A DNA stretch of 64,000 nucleotides from Budorcas taxicolor (lineage: Eukaryota > Chordata > Mammalia > Artiodactyla > Bovidae): positions 558,001 to 622,000 of the forward strand of contig NW_026291482.1 of assembly GCF_023091745.1 (NCBI RefSeq). The letters are read 5' to 3'. Under the pieces are notes generated by a model that made no database searches, had not been told where the DNA came from, and saw only the letters and a program-made list of their open reading frames with translations. A program made the translations under genes and the position numbers. How positions within the stretch are numbered: position 1 is the first letter of the stretch; each line of letters opens with the position of its first letter. Shown here piece by piece: positions 34,226 through 46,459 of this stretch.

Positions 34226-35041
34226 ATGGATCTTGGGGTGCTTCTGAGTCTCCCCAGGGGAGTCAGGCCTCGTCTCGAGTGGGGGCATGCACGTGCGCTT
34301 TCCTCCCGAGCTGCAGCAGTAGTGTCACGCTTCCTGTCACGTGGATCAAGGGATCTGTGGCTTTCCCTCGAGGCTGTCCCACGAGGCTTTCCCGCGAGGC
34401 TTTCCCACAGGGCTGTGCCACGTGCCACCTTGGTGTGAGTCGATCCTCGGCGTGAAAGACGAGCCGGTGAAGGGAAAAGAGGTTCCTCTGGAATGGACTG
34501 AGACATCTGGGGGACTCTTGGAATGGTGGCACGACCCTGGAGTTCCTCTCGCCGTTCCTGTTGAGAGGGCCTCCTCTTGAGATGCGACGGGAACGCCGGG
34601 AACTCTTTCCCGACGAAGCAGGGAAAGGATCCCTCATCTCGAGCTACGAGGCGGAAACGGGGCTCCTCTGGATGTGGGCGGGACCCTCGTGATTCCTCTC
34701 GAGTGGAGACGGCTAGGTCGGGCAACTTCTTGATTTGCACCAAGGGTGTGAAGGACCCTTTCGAAGTTCCAGAGGTGAGGTGTGATCAGCCTCGAGACGC
34801 CTCAGCGGAAATGGGCCTCATCTTGCCTGGAGGGGAGAACCTCCTGGATTTTCTCGAGTTGCGGCAGGTCTTCTCGAGTTACGACGGGGACCTCAGGGAC
34901 CCGCTCTGGTGGCCTCAGGAAAGGCCAGTCCCCATGCGAGTTGCTAGGGGACCTCTCGGGATTCCTCTCCCGTCCATGCCGGGGCCTCAGTCCTTGTGTG
35001 GAGTCGGGGCCGGAACCTGAGGATTCCTCTCCAGTGTCGCC
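34226..35041 (+). repeat. Satellite monomer 43 (816 bp)
   Basis: CTGTCCCACGAGG in the 13-bp cluster, p169 G, p211 T, GCAAC, CATCTTGCCTGG, GTGTCGCC end. Counterpart of monomer 53. Confidence 0.95.
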
Positions 35042-35857
35042 ATGGATCTTGGGGTGCTTCTGAGTCTCCCCAGGGGAGTCAGGCCTCGTCTCGAGTGGGG
35101 GCATGCACGTGCGCTTTCCTCCCGAGCTGCAGCAGTAGTGTCACGCTTCCTGTCACGTGGATCAAGGGATCTGTGGCTTTCCCTCGAGGCTGTCCCTCGA
35201 GGCTTTCCCACGAGGCTCTCCCACAGGGCTGTGCCACGTGCCACCTTGGTGGGAGTCGATCCTCGGCGTGAAAGACGAGCCGGTGAAGGGAAAAGAGGTT
35301 CCTCTGGAATGGACTGAGACATCTGGGGGACTCTTGGAATGGTGGCACGACCCTGGAGTTCCTCTCGCCGTTCCTGTTGAGAGGGCCTCCTCTTCACATG
35401 CGACGGGAACGCCGGGAACTCTTTCCCGACGAAGCAGGGAAAGGATCCCTCATCTCGAGCTACGAGGCGGAAACGGGGCTCCTCTGGATGTGGGCGGGAC
35501 CCTCGTGATTCCTCTCGAGTGGAGACGGCTAGGTCGGGGAACTTCTTGATTTGCACCAAGGGTGTGAAGGACCCTTTCGAAGTTCCAGAGGTGAGGTGTG
35601 ATCAGCCTCGAGACGCCTCAGCGGAAATGGGCCTCATCTCGCCTGGAGGGGAGAACCTCCTGGATTTTCTCGAGTTGCGGCAGGTCTTCTCGAGTTACGA
35701 CGGGGACCTCAGGGACCCGCTCTGGTGGCCTCAGGAAAGGCCAGTCCCCATGCGAGTTGCTAGGGGACCTCTCGGGATTCCTCTCCCGTCCATGCCGGGG
35801 CCTCAGTCCTTGTGTGGAGTCGGGGCCGGAACCTGAGGATTCCTGTCCAGTGTTGCC
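35042..35857 (+). repeat. Satellite monomer 44 (816 bp)
   Basis: First unit with CAC at p354-356. p169 A, CCCG, GGAAC. Private changes: GAGGCTCTCCC and ATTCCTGTCCAG. Confidence 0.95.
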
Positions 35858-36672
35858 ATGGATCTTGGGGTGCTTCTGAGTCTCCCCAGGGGAGTCAGGC
35901 CTCGTCTCGAGTGGGGGCATGCACGTGCGCTTTCCTCCCGAGCTGCAGCAGTAGTGTCACGCTTCCTGTCACGTGGATCAAGGGATCTGTGGCTTTCCCT
36001 CGAGGCTGTCCCTCGAGGCTTTCCCACGAGGCTTTCCCACAGGGCTGTGCCACGTACCACCTTGGTGGGAGTCGATCCTCGGCGTGAAAGACGAGTCGGT
36101 GAAGGGAAAAGAGGTTCCTCTGGAATGGACTGAGACATCTGGGGGACTCTTGGAATGGTGGCACGACCCTGGAGTTCCTCTCGCCGTTCCTGTTGAGAGG
36201 GCCTCCTCTTGAGATGCGACGGGAACGCCGGGAACTCTTTCCCGACGAAGCAGGGAAAGGATCCCTCATCTCGAGCTACGAGGCGGAAACGGGGCTCCTC
36301 TGGATGTGGGCGGGACCCTCGTGATTCCTCTCGAGTGGAGACGGCTAGGTCGGGCAACTTCTTGATTTGCACCAAGGGTGTGAAGGACCCATTCGAAGTT
36401 CCAGAGGTGAGGTGTGATCAGCCTCGAGACGCCTCAGCGGAAATGGGCCTCATCTCGCCTGGAGGGGAGAACCTCCTGGATTTTCTCGAGTTGCGGCAGG
36501 TCTTCTCGAGTTACGACGGGACCTCAGGGACCCGCTCTGGTGGCCTCAGGAAAGGCCAGTCCCCATGCGAGTTGCTAGGGGACCTCTCGGGATTCCTCTC
36601 CCGTCCATGCCGGGGCCTCAGTCCTTGTGTGGAGTCGGGGCCGGAACCTGAGGATTCCTCTCCAGTGTTGCC
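35858..36672 (+). repeat. Satellite monomer 45 (815 bp)
   Basis: CACGTACCACC and GACGAGTCGG as in monomer 33, p169 A, GCAAC. 815 bp through a G loss in GACGGGACCTC. Private change: GACCCATTCG. Confidence 0.95.
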
Positions 36673-37487
36673 ATGGATCTTGGGGTGCTTCTGAGTCTCC
36701 CCAGGGGAGTCAGGCCTCGTCTCGAGTGGGGGCATGCACGTGCGCTTTCCTCCCGAGCTGCAGCAGTAGTGTCACGCTTCCTGTCACGTGGATCAAGGGA
36801 TCTGTGGCTTTCCCTCGAGGCTGTCCCTCGAGGCTTTCCCGCGAGGCTTTCCCACAGGGCTGTGCCACGTGCCACATTGGTGGGAGTCGATCCTCGGCGT
36901 GAAAGACGAGCCGGTGAAGGGAAAAGAGGTTCCTCTGGAATGGACTGAGACATCTGGGGGACTCTTGGAATGGTGGCACGACCCTGGAGTTCCTCTCGCC
37001 GTTCCTGTTGAGAGGGCCTCCTCTTGAGATGCGACGGGAACGCCGGGAACTCTTTCAGACGAAGCAGGGAAAGGATCCCTCATCTCGAGCTACGAGGCGG
37101 AAACGGGGCTCCTCTGGATGTGGGCGGGACCCTCGTGATTCCTCTCGAGTGGAGACGGCTAGGTCGGGGAACTTCTTGATTTGCACCAAGGGTGTGAAGG
37201 ACCCTTTTGAAGTTCCAGAGGTGAGGTGTGATCAGCCTCGAGACGCCTCAGCGGAAATGGGCCTCATCTCGCCTGGAGGGGAGAACCTCCTGGATTTTCT
37301 CGAGTTGCGGCAGGTCTTCTCGAGTTACGACGGGGACCTCAGGGACCCGCTCTGGTGGCCTCAGGAAAGGCCAGTCCGCATGCGAGTTGCTAGGGGACCT
37401 CTCGGGATTCCTCTCCCGTCCATGCCGGGGCCTCAGTCCTTGTGTGGAGTCGGGGCCGGAACCTGAGGATTCCTCTCCAGTGTTGCC
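36673..37487 (+). repeat. Satellite monomer 46 (815 bp)
   Basis: CAG class, p169 G, GGAAC. Private changes: GCCACATTGG, CCCTTTTGAAG and CAGTCCGCATG. Confidence 0.95.
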
Positions 37488-38303
37488 ATGGATCTTGGGG
37501 TGCTTCTGAGTCTCCCCAGGGGAGTCAGGCCTCGTCTCGAGTGGGGGCATGCACGTGCGCTTTCCTCCCGAGCTGCAGCAGTAGTGTCACGCTTCCTGTC
37601 ACGTGGATCAAGGGATCTGTGGCTTTCCCTCGAGGCTGTCCCTCGAGGCTTTCCCACGAGGCTTTCCCACAGGGCTGTGCCACGTGCCACCTTGGTGTGA
37701 GTCGATCCTCGGCGTGAAAGACGAGCCGGTGAAGGGAAAAGAGGTTCCTGTGGAATGGACTGAGACATCTGGGGGACTCTTGGAATGGTGGCACGACCCT
37801 GGAGTTCCTCTCGCCGTTCCTGTTGAGAGGGCCTCCTCTTGAGATGCGACGGAAACGCCGGGAACTCTTTCCCGACGAAGCAGGGAAAGGATCCCTCATC
37901 TCGAGCTACGAGGCGGAAACGGGGCTCCTCTGGATGTGGGCGGGACCCTCGTGATTCCTCTCGAGTGGAGACGGCTAGGTCGGGCAACTTCTTGATTTGC
38001 ACCAAAGGTGTGAAGGACCCTTTCGAAGTTCCAGAGGTGAGGTGTGATCAGCCTCGAGACGCCTCAGCGGAAATGGGCCTCATCTCGCCTGGAGGGGAGA
38101 ACCTCCTGGATTTTCTCGAGTTGCGGCAGGTCTTCTCGAGTTACGACGGGGACCTCAGGTACCCGCTCTGGTGGCCTCAGGAAAGGCCAGTCCCCATGCG
38201 AGTTGCTAGGGGACCTCTCGGGATTCCTCTCCCGTCCATGCCGGGGCCTCAGTCCTTGTGTGGAGTCGGGGCCGGAACCTGAGGATTCCTCTCCAGTGTT
38301 GCC
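37488..38303 (+). repeat. Satellite monomer 47 (816 bp)
   Basis: p169 A with p211 T, a combination seen only here. CCTGTGGAATGG as in monomer 4, CTCAGGTACCC as in monomer 36, GCAAC. Private changes: GACGGAAACG and CACCAAAGGTG. Looks mosaic. Confidence 0.95.
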
Positions 38304-39119
38304 ATGGATCTTGGGGTGCTTCTGAGTCTCCCCAGGGGAGTCAGGCCTCGTCTCGAGTGGGGGCATGCACGTGCGCTTTCCTCCCGAGCTGCAGCAGTAG
38401 TGTCACGCTTCCTGTCACGTGGATCAAGGGATCTGTGGCTTTCCCTCGAGGCTGTCCCTCGAGGCTTTCCCACGAGGCTTTCCCACAGGGCTGTGCCACG
38501 TGCCACCTTGGTGGGAGTCGATCCTCGGCGTGAAAGACGAGCCGGTGAAGGGAAAAGAGGTTCCTCCGGAATGGACTGAGACATCTGGGGGACTCTTGGA
38601 ATGGTGGCACGACCCTGGAGTTCCTCTCGCCGTTCCTGTTGAGAGGGCCTCCTCTTGAGATGCGACGGGAACGCCGGGAACTCTTTCCCGACGAAGCAGG
38701 GAAAGGATCCCTCATCTCGAGCTACGAGGCGGGAACGGGGCTCCTCTGGATGTGGGCGGGACCCTCGTGATTCCTCTCGAGTGGAGACGGCTAGGTCGGG
38801 CAACTTCTTGATTTGCACCAAGGGTGTGAAGGACCCTTTCGAAGTTCCAGAGGTGAGGTGTGATCAGCCTCGAGACGCCTCAGCGGAAATGGGCCTCATC
38901 TCGCCTGGAGGGGAGAACCTCCTGGATTTTCTCGAGTTGCGGCAGGTCTTCTCGAGTTACGACGGGGACCTCAGGGACCCGCTCTGGTGGCCTCAGGAAA
39001 GGCCAGTCCCCATGCGAGTTGCTAGGGGACCTCTCGGGATTCCTCTCCCGTCCATGCCGGGGCCTCAGTCCTTGTGTGGAGTCGGGGCCGGAACCTGAGG
39101 ATTCCTCTCCAGTGTTGCC
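38304..39119 (+). repeat. Satellite monomer 48 (816 bp)
   Basis: p169 A, CCCG, GCAAC. Private changes: CCTCCGGAATGG and GAGGCGGGAACGG. Confidence 0.95.
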
Positions 39120-39934
39120 ATGGATCTTGGGGTGCTTCTGAGTCTCCCCAGGGGAGTCAGGCCTCGTCTCGAGTGGGGGCATGCACGTGCGCTTTCCTCC
39201 CGAGCTGCAGCAGTAGTGTCACGCTTCCTGTCACGTGGATCAAGGGATCTGTGGCTTTCCCTCGAGGCTGTCCCTCGAGGCTTTCCCGCGAGGCTTTCCC
39301 ACAGGGCTGTGCCACGTGCCACCTTGGTGGGAGTCGATCCTCGGCGTGAAAGACGAGCCGGTGAAGGGAAAAGAGGTTCCTCTGGAATGGACTGAGACAT
39401 CTGGGGGACTCTTGGAATGGTGGCACGACCCTGGAGTTCCTCTCGCCGTTCCTGTTGAGAGGGCCTCCTCTTGAGATGCGACGGGAACGCCGGGAACTCT
39501 TTCAGACGAAGCAGGGAAAGGATCCCTCATCTCGAGCTACGAGGCGGAAACGGGGCTCCTCTGGATGTGGGCGGGACCCTCGTGATTCCTCTCGATTGGA
39601 GACGGCTATGTCGGGGAACTTCTTGATTTGCACCAAGGGTGTGAAGGACCCTTTCGAAGTTCCAGAGGGGAGGTGTGATCAGCCTCGAGACGCCTCAGCG
39701 GAAATGGGCCTCATCTCGCCTGGAGGGGAGAACCTCCTGGATTTTCTCGAGTTGCGGCAGGTCTTCTCGAGTTACGACGGGGACCTCAGGGACCCGCTCT
39801 GGTGGCCTCAGGAAAGGCCAGTCCCCATGCGAGTTGCTAGGGGACCTCTCGGGATTCCTCTCCCGTCCATGCCGGGGCCTCAGTCCTTGTGTGGAGTCGG
39901 GGCCGGAACCTGAGGATTCCTCTCCAGTGTTGCC
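39120..39934 (+). repeat. Satellite monomer 49 (815 bp)
   Basis: CAG class, p169 G, GGCTATGTCGG as in monomers 23, 25 and 27, GGAAC. Private changes: CTCGATTGG and CCAGAGGGGAGG. Confidence 0.95.
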
Positions 39935-40749
39935 ATGGATCTTGGGGTGCTTCTGAGTCTCCCCAGGGGAGTCAGGCCTCGTCTCGAGTGGGGGCATGCA
40001 CGTGCGCTTTCCTCCCGAGCTGCAGCAGTAGTGTCACGCTTCCTGTCACGTGGATGAAGGGATCTGTGGCTTTCCCTCGAGGCTGTCCCTCGAGGCTTTC
40101 CCGCGAGGCTTTCCCACAGGGCTGTGCCACGTGCCACCTTGGTGGGTGTCGATCCTCGGCGTGAAAGACGAGCCGGTGAAGGGAAAAGAGGTTCCTCTGG
40201 AATGGACTGAGACATCTGGGGGACTCTTGGAATGGTGGCACGACCCTGGAGTTCCTCTCGCCGTTCCTGTTGAGAGGGCCTCCTCTTGAGATGCGACGGG
40301 AACGCCGGGAACTCTTTCAGACGAAGCAGGGAAAGGATCCCTCATCTCGAGCTACGAGGCGGAAACGGGGCTCCTCTGGATGTGGGCGGGACCCTCGTGA
40401 TTCCTCTCGAGTGGAGACGGCTAGGTCGGGCAACTTCTTGATTTGCACCAAGGGTGTGAAGGACCCTTTCGAAGTTCCAGAGGTGAGGTGTGATCAGCCT
40501 CGAGACGCCTCAGCGGAAATGGGCCTCATCTCGCCTGGAGGGGAGAACCTCCTGGATTTTCTCGAGTTGCGGCAGGTCTTCTCGAGTTACGACGGGGACC
40601 TCAGGGACCCGCTCTGGTGGCCTCAGGAAAGGCCAGTCCCCATGCGAGTTGCTAGGGGACCTCTCGGGATTCCTCTCCCGTCCATGCCGGGGCCTCAGTC
40701 CTTGTGTGGAGTCGGGGCCGGAACCTGAGGATTCCTCTCCAGTGTTGCC
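39935..40749 (+). repeat. Satellite monomer 50 (815 bp)
   Basis: CAG class, p169 G, GCAAC. Private changes: CACGTGGATGAAG and GGTGGGTGTCG. Confidence 0.95.
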
Positions 40750-41565
40750 ATGGATCTTGGGGTGCTTCTGAGTCTCCCCAGGGGAGTCAGGCCTCGTCTC
40801 GAGTGGGGGCATGCACGTGCGCTTTCCTCCCGAGCTGCAGCAGTAGTGTCACGCTTCCTGTCACGTGGATCAAGGGATCTGTGGCTTTCCCTCGAGGCTG
40901 TCCCTCGAGGCTTTCCCACGAGGCTTTCCCACAGGGCTGTGCCACGTGCCACCTTGGTGGGAGTCGATCCTCGGCGTGAAAGACGAGCCGGTGAAGGGAA
41001 AAGAGGTTCCTCTGGAATGGACTGAGACATCTGGGGGACTCTTGGAATGGTGGCACGACCCTGGAGTTCCTCTCGCCGTTCCTGTTGAGAGGGCCTCCTC
41101 TTGAGATGCAACGGGAATGCCGGGAACTCTTTCCCGACGAAGCAGGGAAAGGATCCCACATCTCGAGCTATGAGGCGGAAACGGGGCTCCTCTGGATGTG
41201 GGCGGGACCCTCGTGATTCCTCTCGAGTGGAGACGGCTAGGTCGGGGAACTTCTTGATTTGCACCAAGGGTGTGAAGGACCCTTTCGAAGTTCCAGAGGT
41301 GAGGTGTGATCAGCCTCGAGACGCCTCAGCGGAAATGGGCCTCATCTCGCCTGGAGGGGAGAACCTCCTGGATTTTCTCGAGTTGCGGCAGGTCTTCTCG
41401 AGTTACGACGGGGACCTCAGGGACCCGCTCTGGTGGCCTCAGGAAAGGCCAGTCCCCATGCGAGTTGCTAGGGGACCTCTCGGGATTCCTCTCCCGTCCA
41501 TGCCGGGGCCTCAGTCCTTGTGTGGAGTCGGGGCCGGAACCTGAGGATTCCTCTCCAGTGTTGCC
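40750..41565 (+). repeat. Satellite monomer 51 (816 bp)
   Basis: p169 A, GATGCAACGGGAATGCC as in monomer 42, p409 A, GGAAC. Private change: GAGCTATGAGG. Confidence 0.95.
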
Positions 41566-42381
41566 ATGGATCTTGGGGTGCTTCTGAGTCTCCCCAGGGG
41601 AGTCAGGCCTCGTCTCGAGTGGGGGCATGCACGTGCGCTTTCCTCCCGAGCTGCAGCAGTAGTGTCACGCTTCCTGTCACGTGGATCAAGGGATCTGTGG
41701 CTTTCCCTCGAGGCTGTCCCTCGAGGCTTTCCCACGAGGCTTTCCCACAGGGCTGTGCCACGTGCCACCTTGGTGGGAGTCGATCCTCGGCGTGAAAGAC
41801 GAGCCGGTGAAGGGAAAAGAGGTTCCTCTGGAATGGACTGAGACATCTGGGGGACTCTTGGAATGGTGGCACGACCCTGGAGTTCCTCTCGCCGTTCCTG
41901 TTGAGAGGGCCTCCTCTTGAGATGCAACGGGAACGCCGGGAACTCTTTCCCGACGAAGCAGGGAAAGGATCCCACATCTCGAGCTACGAGGCGGAAACGG
42001 GGCTCCTCTGGATGTGGGCGGGACCCTCGTGATTCCTCTCGAGTGGAGACGGCTAGGTCGGGGAACTTCTTGATTTGCACCAAGGGTGTGAAGGACCCTT
42101 TCGAAGTTCCAGAGGTGAGGTGTGATCAGCCTCGAGACGCCTCAGCGGAAATGGGCCTCATCTCGCCTGGAGGGGAGAACCTCCTGGATTTTCTCGAGTT
42201 GCGGCAGGTCTTCTCGAGTTACGACGGGGACCTCAGGGACCCGCTCTGGTGGCCTCAGGAAAGGCCAGTCCCCATGCGAGTTGCTAGGGGACCTCTCGGG
42301 ATTCCTCTCCCGTCCATGCCGGGGCCTCAGTCCTTGTGTGGAGTCGGGGCCGGAACCTGAGGATTCCTCTCCAGTGTTGCC
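41566..42381 (+). repeat. Satellite monomer 52 (816 bp)
   Basis: p169 A, GATGCAACGGGAACGCC, p409 A (last occurrence), GGAAC. Confidence 0.95.
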
Positions 42382-43197
42382 ATGGATCTTGGGGTGCTTC
42401 TGAGTCTCCCCAGGGGAGTCAGGCCTCGTCTCGAGTGGGGGCATGCACGTGCGCTTTCCTCCCGAGCTGCAGCAGTAGTGTCACGCTTCCTGTCACGTGG
42501 ATCAAGGGATCTGTGGCTTTCCCTCGAGGCTGTCCCACGAGGCTTTCCCGCGAGGCTTTCCCACAGGGCTGTGCCACGTGCCACCTTGGTGGGAGTCGAT
42601 CCTCGGCGTGAAAGACGAGCCGGTGAAGGGAAAAGAGGTTCCTCTGGAATGGACTGAGACATCTGGGGGACTCTTGGAATGGTGGCACGACCCTGGAGTT
42701 CCTCTCGCCGTTCCTGTTGAGAGGGCCTCCTCTTGAGATGCGACGGGAACGCCGGGAACTCTTTCCCGACGAAGCAGGGAAAGGATCCCTCATCTCGAGC
42801 TACGAGGCGGAAACGGGGCTCCTCTGGATGTGGGCGGGACCCTCGTGATTCCTCTCGAGTGGAGACGGCTAGGTCGGGCAACTTCTTGATTTGCACCAAG
42901 GGTGTGAAGGACCCTTTCGAAGTTCCAGAGGTGAGGTGTGATCAGCCTCGAGACGCCTCAGCGGAAATGGGCCTCATCTCGCCTGGAGGGGAGAACCTCC
43001 TGGATTTTCTCGAGTTGCGGCAGGTCTTCTCGAGTTACGACGGGGACCTCAGGGACCCGCTCTGGTGGCCTCAGGAAAGGCCAGTCCCCATGCGAGTTGC
43101 TAGGGGACCTCTCGGGATTCCTCTCCCGTCCATGCCGGGGCCTCAGTCCTTGTGTGGAGTCGGGGCCGGAACCTGAGGATTCCTCTCCAGTGTCGCC
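42382..43197 (+). repeat. Satellite monomer 53 (816 bp)
   Basis: CTGTCCCACGAGG, p169 G, p211 G, GCAAC, GTGTCGCC end. Confidence 0.95.
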
Positions 43198-44013
43198 ATG
43201 GATCTTGGGGTGCTTCTGAGTCTCCCCAGGGGAGTCAGGCCTCGTCTCGAGTGGGGGCATGCACGTGCGCTTTCCTCCCGAGCTGCAGCAGTAGTGTCAC
43301 GCTTCCTGTCACGTGGATCAAGGGATCTGTGGCTTTCCCTCGAGGCTGTCCCTCGAGGCTTTCCCACGAGGCTTTCCCACAGGGCTGTGCCACGTGCCAC
43401 CTTGGTGGGAGTCGATCCTCGGCGTGTAAGACGAGCCGGTGAAGGGAAAAGAGGTTCCTCTGGAATGGACTGAGACATCTGGGGGACTCTTGGAATGGTG
43501 GCACGACCCTGGAGTTCCTCTCGCCGTTCCTGTTGAGAGGGCCTCCTCTTCACATGCGACGGGAACGCCGGGAACTCTTTCCCGACGAAGCAGGGAAAGG
43601 ATCCCTCATCTCGAGCTACGAGGCGGAAACGGGGCTCCTCTGGATGTGGGCGGGACCCTCGTGATTCCTCTCGAGTGGAGACGGCTAGGTCGGGGAACTT
43701 CTTGATTTGCACCAAGGGTGTGAAGGACCCTTTCGAAGTTCCAGAGGTGAGGTGTGATCAGCCTCGAGACGCCTCAGCGGAAATGGGCCTCATCTCGCCT
43801 GGAGGGGAGAACCTCCTGGATTTTCTCGAGTTGCGGCAGGTCTTCTCGAGTTACGACGGGGACCTCAGGGACCCGCTCTGGTGGCCTCAGGAAAGGCCAG
43901 TCCCCATGCGAGTTGCTAGGGGACCTCTCGGGATTCCTCTCCCGTCCATGCCGGGGCCTCAGTCCTTGTGTGGAGTCAGGGCCGGAACCTGAGGATTCCT
44001 CTCCAGTGTTGCC
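43198..44013 (+). repeat. Satellite monomer 54 (816 bp)
   Basis: p169 A, CAC, CCCG, GGAAC. Private changes: GCGTGTAAGAC and GAGTCAGGG. Confidence 0.95.
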
Positions 44014-44828
44014 ATGGATGTTGGGGTGCTTCTGAGTCTCCCCAGGGGAGTCAGGCCTCGTCTCGAGTGGGGGCATGCACGTGCGCTTTCCTCCCGAGCT
44101 GCAGCAGTAGTGTCACGCTTCCTGTCACGTGGATCAAGGGATCTGTGGCTTTCCCTCGAGGCTGTCCCTCGAGGCTTTCCCACGAGGCTTTCCCACAGGG
44201 CTGTGCCACGTGCCACCTTGGTGGGAGTCGATCCTCGGCGTGAAAGACGAGCCGGTGAAGGGAAAAGAGGTTCCTCTGGAATGGACTGAGACATCTGGGG
44301 GACTCTTGGAATGGTGGCACGACCCTGGAGTTCCTCTCGCCGTTCCTGTTGAGAGGGCCTCCTCTTGAGATGCGACGGGAACGCCGGGAACTCTTTCAGA
44401 CGAAGCAGGGAAAGGATCCCTCATCTCGAGCTACGAGGCGGAAACGGGGCTCCTCTGGATGTGGGCGGGACCCTCGTGATTCCTCTCGAGTGGAGACGGC
44501 TAGGTCGGGCAACTTCTTGATTTGCACCAAGGGTGTGAAGGACCCTTTCGAAGTTCCAGAGGTGAGGTGTGATCAGCCTCGAGACGCCTCAGCGGAAATG
44601 GGCCTCATCTCGCCTGGAGGGGAGAACCTCCTGGATTTTCTCGAGTTGCGGCAGGTCTTCTCGAGTTACGACGGGGACCTCAGGGACCCGCTCTGGTGGC
44701 CTCAGGAAAGGCCAGTCCCCATTCGAGTTGCTAGGGGACCTCTCGGGATTCCTCTCCCGTCCATGCCGGGGCCTCAGTCCTTGTGTGGAGTCGGGGCCGG
44801 AACCTGAGGATTCCTCTCCAGTGTTGCC
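44014..44828 (+). repeat. Satellite monomer 55 (815 bp)
   Basis: CAG class with p169 A, a rare combination shared only with monomer 13. GCAAC. Private changes: ATGGATGTTGG and CCCCATTCGAG. Confidence 0.95.
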
Positions 44829-45643
44829 ATGGATCTTGGGGTGCTTCTGAGTCTCCCCAGGGGAGTCAGGCCTCGTCTCGAGTGGGGGCATGCACGTGCG
44901 CTTTCCTCCCGAGCTGCAGCAGTAGTGTCACGCTTCCTGTCACGTGGATCAAGGGATCTGTGGCTTTCCCTCGAGGCTGTCCCTCGAGGCTTTCCCGCGA
45001 GGCTTTCCCACAGGGCTGTGCCACGTGCCACCTTGGTGGGAGTCGATCCTCGGCGTGAAAGACGAGCCGGTGAAGGGAAAAGAGGTTCCTCTGGAATGGA
45101 CTGAGACATCTGGGGGACTCTTGGAATGGTGGCACGACCCTGGAGTTCCTCTCGCCGTTCCTGTTGAGAGGGCCTCCTCTTCACATGCGACGGGAACGCC
45201 GGGAACTCTTTCAGACGAAGCAGGGAAAGGATCCCTCATCTCGAGCTACGAGGCGGAAACGGGGCTCCTCTGGATGTGGGCGGGACCGTCGTGATTCCTC
45301 TCGAGTGGAGACGGCTAGGTCGGGCAACTTCTTGATTTGCACCAAGGGTGTGAAGGACCCTTTCGAAGTTCCAGAGGTGAGGTGTGATCAGCCTCGAGAC
45401 GCCTCAGCGGAAATGGGCCTCATCTCGCCTGGAGGGGAGAACCTCCTGGATTTTCTCGAGTTGCGGCAGGTCTTCTCGAGTTACGACGGCGACCTCAGGG
45501 ACCCGCTCTGGTGGCCTCAGGAAAGGCCAGTCCCCATGCGAGTTGCTAGGGGACCTCTCGGGATTCCTCTCCCGTCCATGCCGGGGCCTCAGTCCTTGTG
45601 TGGAGTCGGGGCCGGAACCTGAGGATTCCTCTCCAGTGTTGCC
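44829..45643 (+). repeat. Satellite monomer 56 (815 bp)
   Basis: p169 G, CAC, CAG, p461 G (first occurrence), GCAAC. Private change: GACGGCGACC. First unit of the six-monomer period. Confidence 0.95.
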
Positions 45644-46459
45644 ATGGATCTTGGGGTGCTTCTGAGTCTCCCCAGGGGAGTCAGGCCTCGTCTCGAGTGG
45701 GGGCATGCACGTGCGCTTTCCTCCCGAGCTGCAGCAGTAGTGTCACGCTTCCTGTCACGTGGATCAAGGGATCTGTGGCTTTCCCTCGAGGCTGTCCCTC
45801 GAGGCTTTCCCACGAGGCTTTCCCACAGGGCTGTGCCACGTGCCACCTTGGTGGGAGTCGATCCTCGGCGTGAAAGACGAGCCGGTGAAGGGAAAAGAGG
45901 TTCCTCTGGAATGGACTGAGACATCTGGGGGACTCTTGGAATGGTGGCACGACCCTGGAGTTCCTCTCGCCGTTCCTGTTGAGAGGGCCTCCTCTTGAGA
46001 TGCGACGGGAACGCCGGGAACTCTTTCCCGACGAAGCAGGGAAAGGATCCCTCATCTCGAGCTACGAGGTGGAAACGGGGCTCCTCTGGATGTGGGCGGG
46101 ACCCTCGTGATTCCTCTCGAGTGGAGACGGCTAGGTCGGGGAAGTTCTTGATTTGCACCAAGGGTGTGAAGGACCCTTTCGAAGTTCCAGAGGTGAGGTG
46201 TGATCAGCCTCGAGACGCCTCAGCGGAAATGGGCCTCATCTCGCCTGGAGGGGAGAACCTCCTGGATTTTCTCGAGTTGCGGCAGGTCTTCTCGAGTTAC
46301 GACGGGGACCTCAGGGACCCGCTCTGGTGGCCTCAGGAAAGGCCAGTCCCCATGCGAGTTGCTAGGGGACCTCTCGGGATTCCTCTCCCGTCCATGCCGG
46401 GGCCTCAGTCCTTGTGTGGAGTCGGGGCCGGAACCTGAGGATTCCTCTCCAGTGTTGCC
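45644..46459 (+). repeat. Satellite monomer 57 (816 bp)
   Basis: p169 A, GAG, CCCG, p427 T, GGAAG (first occurrence of both). Confidence 0.95.

Larger units (their letters stand above)
26069..37487 (+). repeat. Two-monomer segment repeated twelve monomers apart (26069-27699 and 35858-37487)
   Basis: Monomers 33 and 45 uniquely share CACGTACCACC and GACGAGTCGG, and both have p169 A and GCAAC. Their followers 34 and 46 are both 815-bp CAG units. The landmark shift is 9789 then 9788 bp. Confidence 0.7.
33410..44013 (+). repeat. Three-monomer segment repeated ten monomers apart (33410-35857 and 41566-44013)
   Basis: Monomers 42-44 and 52-54 share GATGCAACGGG with p409 A, then CTGTCCCACGAGG with a GTGTCGCC junction, then CAC at p354. 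All three landmark shifts are 8156 bp. Monomer 51 is an additional copy of the first unit. Confidence 0.85.
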
